Below, piece by piece: positions 58,986 to 64,000 of a DNA stretch of 64,000 nt. Every line of letters starts with the position of its first letter. The first letter of the stretch is position 1. Source of the stretch: Anastatus disparis (lineage: Eukaryota; Arthropoda; Insecta; Hymenoptera; Eupelmidae). The notes beneath the pieces were generated by a model. The model was not told the DNA's origin, ran no database searches, and was given only the letters and a program-made list of their open reading frames with translations. Made by a program: the position numbers and the translations under genes. The DNA lies in assembly GCA_017163975.1 (NCBI GenBank), contig JAFFSR010000031.1, positions 2,327,001 to 2,391,000 of the forward strand, in the 5' to 3' direction.

Positions 58986-59120
58986 TTGTGAGAGTGCAGT
59001 GGCGTAACGGATAAGTCTCTAACTTTCCAATCTGGATGTCTTGGGTTCGAGTCCCGGTCAAGTACCTCTAACTTTTTTACAAAAAAAAATTAGTTTATGT
59101 GCCATGTAGGAGGTTAATGT
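58986..59120 (+). mobile_element. tRNA-derived SINE
   Basis: TGCAGTGGCGTAACGGATAA (box A region), TTGGGTTCGAGTCCCGG (box B), then TCAAGTACCTCTAACTTTTT and AATTAGTTTATGTGCCATG. The post-box-B part is shared with the minus-strand copy at 15,310-15,448, which defines a family. Confidence 0.75.
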
Positions 59121-59229
59121 GAACAATCTAAAAAACATTATAAAAATTGAAAATTATAAAATATATATTATTTAATATATATTATTTATTATACTCTTGG
59201 AAGTAAGAAAAAAGTTAGTAAAATCGTTG

Positions 59230-60170
59230 AATCAGTAATCAAAAGAAGTGATCAAAGAACTAAGCTAAGAAAATTATTTTTTCCAAACTTATTTTATAAA
59301 GACACTAGCAAATAACTTGAATACAAATTTTAGAGCGAATCTATCAAGTAGTTTACGTAAAATAGAAAAACATGGAAAATGAAAATTTTTTTCCAAAATT
59401 TTTAAAAATTTTCTAAAATTAAAACTACGTTAAGAAAACCGGCTTTTAAAAGTCATACTTTTTTTGACAGTTGCAAGTAATTCTGATGCAAATTTCAAAG
59501 CAAATTCATCAAGTAATTTATGTAAAATAAAAGAGAAAATGAAAAAACCAAAATTTTATCTTAATTTTTCAAAATGCTCTAAAATTGAAACTACACTTGG
59601 AAAATCAATTTCTGAAAATTTTCCTTCTTTTGGCAATAAAAAATAATTTTCCTGCAAATTTTAGAACAAATCTATCGAGTACTTTACGTAAAATAAAAAA
59701 TAAAAAAAAAATCGAAATTTTTTAAAAAATTTTGTAAATTTTCTAAAACTGTAACTACCCGAAAAAATCAGTTTCCAAAAGCTTATTTTCTGCAGACAAT
59801 ATCGAATTGATTGTATAAAAATTGGTTGACGTAAAATAGAAGATAAATGAAAAATTAAAATATTTTTAAAATTTTTAAAATGCTCTAAAATTAAAACTGC
59901 TCTGAGAAAATTAGTTTTCCAAAGCTTGTTTTCTTCAGATAGTAGCGAAAAACTTGCAAACAAATTTTAAAGCAAATCTATTAAATAAAATCCATAAAAT
60001 AGAAAAAAAATAAAAAATAACAATTTTTTAATCCGTTATTTAGGAAAAGGAAAAAATAAAGGACACGTATTTTTTCTTTCATCATAAAATTGAAAACTCA
60101 AAGAGATAGAGGCAGTTGAAAATTTATGTGACATCACAAGTACAGGTGAACTCGTGATGTCATGTACATT
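59230..60170 (-). repeat. Dispersed repeat with about 160-bp tandem units, third locus
   Basis: Units with TCTATCAAGTAGTTTACGTA, TCTAAAATTAAAACTACG and TTTTGGCAATAAAAAATAATT-like words, in reverse relative to 31,270-32,340. A small hairpin TGACATCAC / GTGATGTCA lies at 60,129-60,161. Short frames here are artefacts. Confidence 0.7.
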
Positions 60171-61137
60171 GGCGCTATATCTATATTTATCAAAATTGTA
60201 TTAACTTATACTGGCTATAACTTTTGCAACTCATCATATTTTAAAAGACGTAAAAATACGGGTCTTCTGTTTTTTCGTATTCTACCTAACGGATATAATG
60301 CATTTTTTCATGCAAGGTCCCATTTGAATTTTTTTGAAAATCCTTAAAAAAACTCTAAAAAAAAACTACACTGAGAAAACCAATTTTCAATAGCGTCTCG
60401 CCTAGTTAGACAAAAAAATAAATTTCATGCAAAATTTTAAGCAAATTCATCTAGTAATTTTTCAAATCTAACTGACGTACTAAATTCACACCCACACACC
60501 CACACACACACATACACCCACACACACCAACACACCTATCGCCATTTTAGGTTAACATTCGGAAAAATATCCTTTCCGCCAAGTGTACAAATCAATAAAA
60601 AAATTTAAAATAAATTTTTGCTAATACAATGCTTTCTCTTTGAGAAAGCAATTAAACTATAATTTTAAAATCTTTTAAAAATAATCATTTTAAAATTTTT
60701 ATATGATTTTAGAATTCAAATGTAAAAAAATTGTATATACGTAATAAAACACTAAAAATGCGTTTAAAAAAAATCTTATTATTTTATTACCACATTCTCT
60801 AATTTTGATGTTTGCGCCTTTATATATATCAAAATTGTATTAACTTATACTGACTATTACTTTTGCAGCTCATCATATTTTAAAAGACGTAAAAATACGG
60901 GTCTTTTGTTTTTTCGTATTCTACCTAACGGATAGAATGCATTTTTTCATGCAAGGTCCCAATTGAATTTTTTTGAAAATTCTTAAAAAAACTCTTAAAA
61001 AAACTACACTGAGAAAACCAATTTTCAATAGCGTTCCGCCTCGTTAGACAAAAAGATAAATTGTATGCAGATTTGAAGCAAATCCATCGAGTAGTTTTTC
61101 AGATCTAACTGACGTACTGAATTCATACACACACACA

Positions 61138-61170
<33 letters not shown>

Positions 61171-61197
61171 CCACACGCACGCACGCACGCACACACG

Positions 61198-61264
<67 letters not shown>

Positions 61265-61686
61265 ACAATTATAATTCAGATCATCAAAAAAAGTGACTTT
61301 GTTTGTTTACTAGAATCATGTCATTAAGTAATAAGTAACGATGATGCGAAATTTGTTCCATAATTTGGAACCTTTTTATGTCTGTGGCAAATTATGCGAT
61401 GTTGCCATTTTAGGTTAACATTCGAAAAAATATCCTTTCCGCCAAGAGTACAAATTAACAAAAAAATTTAAAATAAATTTTTGCTAATACAATGCTTTCT
61501 CTTTGAGAAAGCAATTGAACTATAATTTAAAAATCTTTTAAAAATAATTATTTTAAAATTTTTATGTGATTTTAGAATTCAAATGTAAAAAAAATGTAAA
61601 TATATAATAAAACATTAAAAATGCGTTTAAAAAAAATCTAATTATGTTATTACCAGAGTTCTCTAATTTTGATGTTTGCGCCTTTG
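60171..61686. repeat. Tandem duplication of a repeat block, units of about 650 and 860 bp
   Basis: TCAAAATTGTATTAACTTAT...GTCCCA...CAATTTTCAATAGCG and CATTTTAGGTTAACATTCG...TTTGATGTTTGCGCCTTT occur twice in the same order (60,171-60,822 and 60,823-61,686). The second unit is longer because of an expanded (AC)n tract and an extra about 140 bp at 61,264-61,400. Confidence 0.9.
61126..61264. repeat. (AC)n microsatellite
   Basis: About 139 bp of AC with GCACGCACGC and CCCAC interruptions. Long poly-CV frames on the minus strand come from it. Confidence 0.97.
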
Positions 61687-61754
61687 TTGAAGAAATTTTT
61701 GGCAACTCCTGGTTATTATCTGAAACTTCCTATTCCAGGATATTGTCAAAAGCA

Positions 61755-62200
61755 CACAAAGGGGCTTTGTAAGAGTTGAATTAAGCAATTTACACTTTTA
61801 TAGCTTTTATGCACCAGCCAGTCTGGACAAAGTACCAGGGCGATTCACAGACTTCATTCATAGATTAGTCAAAAAAGTCAAAGAAGAAACATCCCTCCGC
61901 AGTCGTCGCAGAAGATTTCCATGCGTCGGCTGTAGAATGGAGGGGAGGGTGAATGAAACAATAAAAGAAAAAATAAACTACTTAAAGTTATACTGTACCT
62001 CGACCTAGAGCTACTCAATACAGGCTCTATACCAACTTTCGAAAGAAATAAAGAAACATCAATTGTTGACCTCGCGTTTGTAAGCGCTGGTTTACTACGA
62101 CAGTGCACAAATTAAAGAGTGGAAAACATCTTCAGTGTGAGTGACCACCAAGTGATCGCCTGGAGAGTAGAAAAAACGCTGTTAAGTGCTTCTCATAGAG
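61755..62200 (+). pseudogene. Decayed endonuclease domain of a non-LTR retrotransposon
   Basis: AP-endonuclease domain of a LINE of the R1/Jockey/CR1 kind. Fragments in two or more frames read YAPASLDK (about 61,810), then LNTGSIPTFERNKETSIVDL and AFVSAGLLRQ (about 62,010-62,100), then the SDHQVIAWRVE motif (about 62,145). A TAA at about 62,113 and frameshifts near 61,880-62,000 break it. No reverse transcriptase follows. Confidence 0.75.
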
Positions 62201-62953
62201 CTCATTGAGTTAGAATAATTTGATTTGATTTTTTTAAATGTGATTACAATGTAAAAAACAGAGGAAATGAAGAAGTATGAAAAGAGTTAGTGAGAACGTT
62301 GAATTAAAAACTAAAAGAAGTGATACAAAAACTACAATAAGAAAATTATTTTTTAAAAGTTTGTTTTGTAAAGACAGTAGCAAATAACTTGTATACAAAT
62401 TTTAGAGCAAACCTATCAAGTAGTTTACGTAAAATGGAAAAAAAAAGAAAATGAAAATTTCTTCCAAAATTTTCTAAAATTAGAATTAAGCTAAGAAAAT
62501 TGGTTTTGAGAAGTTATACTTCTTTTCACAGATGCAAATAATTCTCATGTAATTAGTAATTTAAAAAAAAAAAAAAAAAAAAAAATAAATTAAAATTATT
62601 TTTTCAATTTTTTAAATGATTTTAAAATTGAAACTACACTAACCAGGAGAGGCTATGAGCTTCGGGTCACAGATCTTGATGAAACTTTGGGATATGTTTG
62701 TAGGTACCAAAATATGAGTAAAGCCGGAGGGGTACGGTCTAACGCTTCGAAAAACTAAAATTATAGGCATTCCTAGTCTTATTTTAAGGAAAATTAAAAA
62801 AAAAAAGCTTCTGATTGAAATGTGTATAATTCAGTCTAGAAATGTCTTTAATAAATTTAGAGGGACTAAAATAAAAGTAGAGAAAGAAGGCTTCAATTTG
62901 CCGTTTTCAGAATTGAGAAATAATAATTAGAACCAGAGATATGTTTGTTCAAA
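62201..62953. other. Remnants of the dispersed 160-bp-unit repeat and unassigned DNA
   Basis: 62,340-62,640 resembles the repeat at 59,230 (CTATCAAGTAGTTTACGTAA). An A run sits at 62,563-62,584. The 62,640-62,950 stretch is less AT-rich (GGAGAGGCTATGAGCTTCGG) but has no readable gene. Confidence 0.4.
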
Positions 62954-63080
62954 GTTAAGCAGCAAGAAAGTACCAAAGATCACTGTCCTTCAGAATTTAG
63001 ATGATTTTTGGTACTTTCTTGCTGCTTAACTTTACATTTTTTTGAGTTAAACAAAATTTTGTTAAACTCAAAAAAATGTA
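62954..63080. repeat. Two adjacent palindromes
   Basis: AAAGTTAAGCAGCAAGAAAG...CTTTCTTGCTGCTTAACTTT (62,954-63,034) and, directly after, ACATTTTTTTGAGTTAAAC and its mirror (63,034-63,080). Confidence 0.88.
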
Positions 63081-64000
63081 AAAAATTGAAAAAAAATTAT
63101 TTTGTTATAGTAACTTTGTTTTTTAGAATTATTTATTAATTATCAAATTTTGAAAACTATTTATTTTAATACTTTTTTTTACACATTTTTGAATTTCCCT
63201 CTCTGACTCTGCCACTTTCGGCATCGCTGGTTCAGTACTTATAAAGCGCGCACTTATACGCAGATACATCTTTAACGACCACTTAATGATTTTTATTCTA
63301 ATGCGTTGATTATTAACTTTTTATTTATTTTTTTTAAATTAATGATTAGGAAAAAATTCAAACGGAAACCAAAAGGATTTTCGAAAATCTAATATTTATT
63401 ACAGATGTTTTTTCTGTTACGAGACTTTTCAATAAAGTTACAAGTGATCGTGTATATTGTTAAGCATGTAAACAATCAGATTCAAATCAAAATTATTCAA
63501 ATAATTCAAATATTTTTTTTTTAAATTCTTCAAAAAACTAAAATTTATTTCTAGGAAAATGATGATAATTTATATAATAATAATATGTCAAACGTAATTG
63601 TTAATAAAATTTTTACTTTTGATGTTTCAATTGTTTATAACTTTATTAAGAAGCGTCAGAACAAACAAAAAATCATCAGAGTTGAATTTTTAATTTTTTT
63701 TAATTCTCTTCATTTCTGTTTAAATTTTTTAGTTATTATTGAAAAACATACAATTAAACAAATTTTTTTTAGTCTGAAATTTTTACAAATTTCAAAAAAG
63801 GATGAAAATAGAATAAAATTTTATTCACTTTAATTTACTTTTTTGATTTTTTTTGTGTGATAAGTAGAACCAGCGATAATACTATTCGAATGAGTGCTTT
63901 TCATCTAAATTTTTTCTTGTGAATTTCTGACGGTAGACTGAGGTTAGTTGTCAGTAGGAGAACGTAGGCAAATCGCGAATAAGTTTACAAATAAAAGCCA
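63081..64000. other. AT-rich sequence without recognised genes
   Basis: An 82-codon frame at 63,585-63,833 is hydrophobic and AT-driven with no domain; I do not call it. Nothing else stands out. Confidence 0.4.

Noticed and set aside
61025..61268. Minus-strand Cys-Val-rich frames
   Set aside because: They are translations of the (AC)n microsatellite.
63585..63833. 82-codon plus frame as a gene
   Set aside because: AT-driven composition, no recognisable domain, no splice or start context of note.

Overview
The window looks like repeat-dense, AT-rich nuclear DNA of an arthropod, most likely an insect and possibly a hymenopteran. The evidence is short GT-AG introns, insect-type Maverick, hAT, piggyBac-like and tRNA-SINE sequences, and one exon of a CD36/scavenger-receptor-B gene. 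I cannot name the species. There is no operon, no bacterial gene and no convincing complete host gene. Nearly everything legible is a transposable element, often one nested in another.

Layout. About 1.0-8.1 kb is a decayed, truncated Maverick/Polinton: a broken protein-primed family-B DNA polymerase and a small OB-fold-like gene on the plus strand; a coiled-coil/integrase fusion, a DUF8207-like protein and the tail of the packaging ATPase on the minus strand; and a small two-exon gene of unknown function at the left. From 8.1 to 11.4 kb come microsatellites, AT minisatellites, a 130-bp-arm hairpin and a TTAA-flanked MITE. From 11,694 to 28,848 lies copy 1 of a large foldback element with about 1.9-kb inverted arms and a 7-bp target duplication (CTTTTAA). 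It has been invaded by a cluster of smaller foldback elements (13,934-20,760) and by a nearly intact hAT transposon (23,478-27,166, 8-bp duplication ATTACTGT). Copy 2 of the same element, in the opposite orientation, is at 48,994-57,272 (7-bp duplication CTAGTAC) and carries a solo LTR and a piggyBac-like MITE. Comparing the two copies gives empty sites that prove several insertions.

Between the copies are hairpin MITEs, a dispersed repeat family with about 160-bp internal tandem units, the CD36-type exon (about 34.1-34.3 kb, minus), a third small foldback with a 2.5-kb TTAA element inside it, and a THAP-encoding foldback (39,295-42,916). The GC-rich core of that foldback contains six short hairpins spaced about 29 nt apart. 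They share a CTG loop while their stems differ but stay paired. This is the least explained structure in the window. From 57 to 64 kb there are further MITEs, tRNA-derived SINEs, a duplicated simple-repeat block, a decayed non-LTR retrotransposon endonuclease and palindromes.

How the genes work together: the Polinton genes once formed one self-replicating, virus-like unit (polymerase, integrase, packaging ATPase, accessory proteins) but stops and frameshifts show it is dead. The hAT transposase is the only mobile-element gene close to intact and would act on its own CAGTGCCGGATTAA ends. The other elements are non-autonomous.
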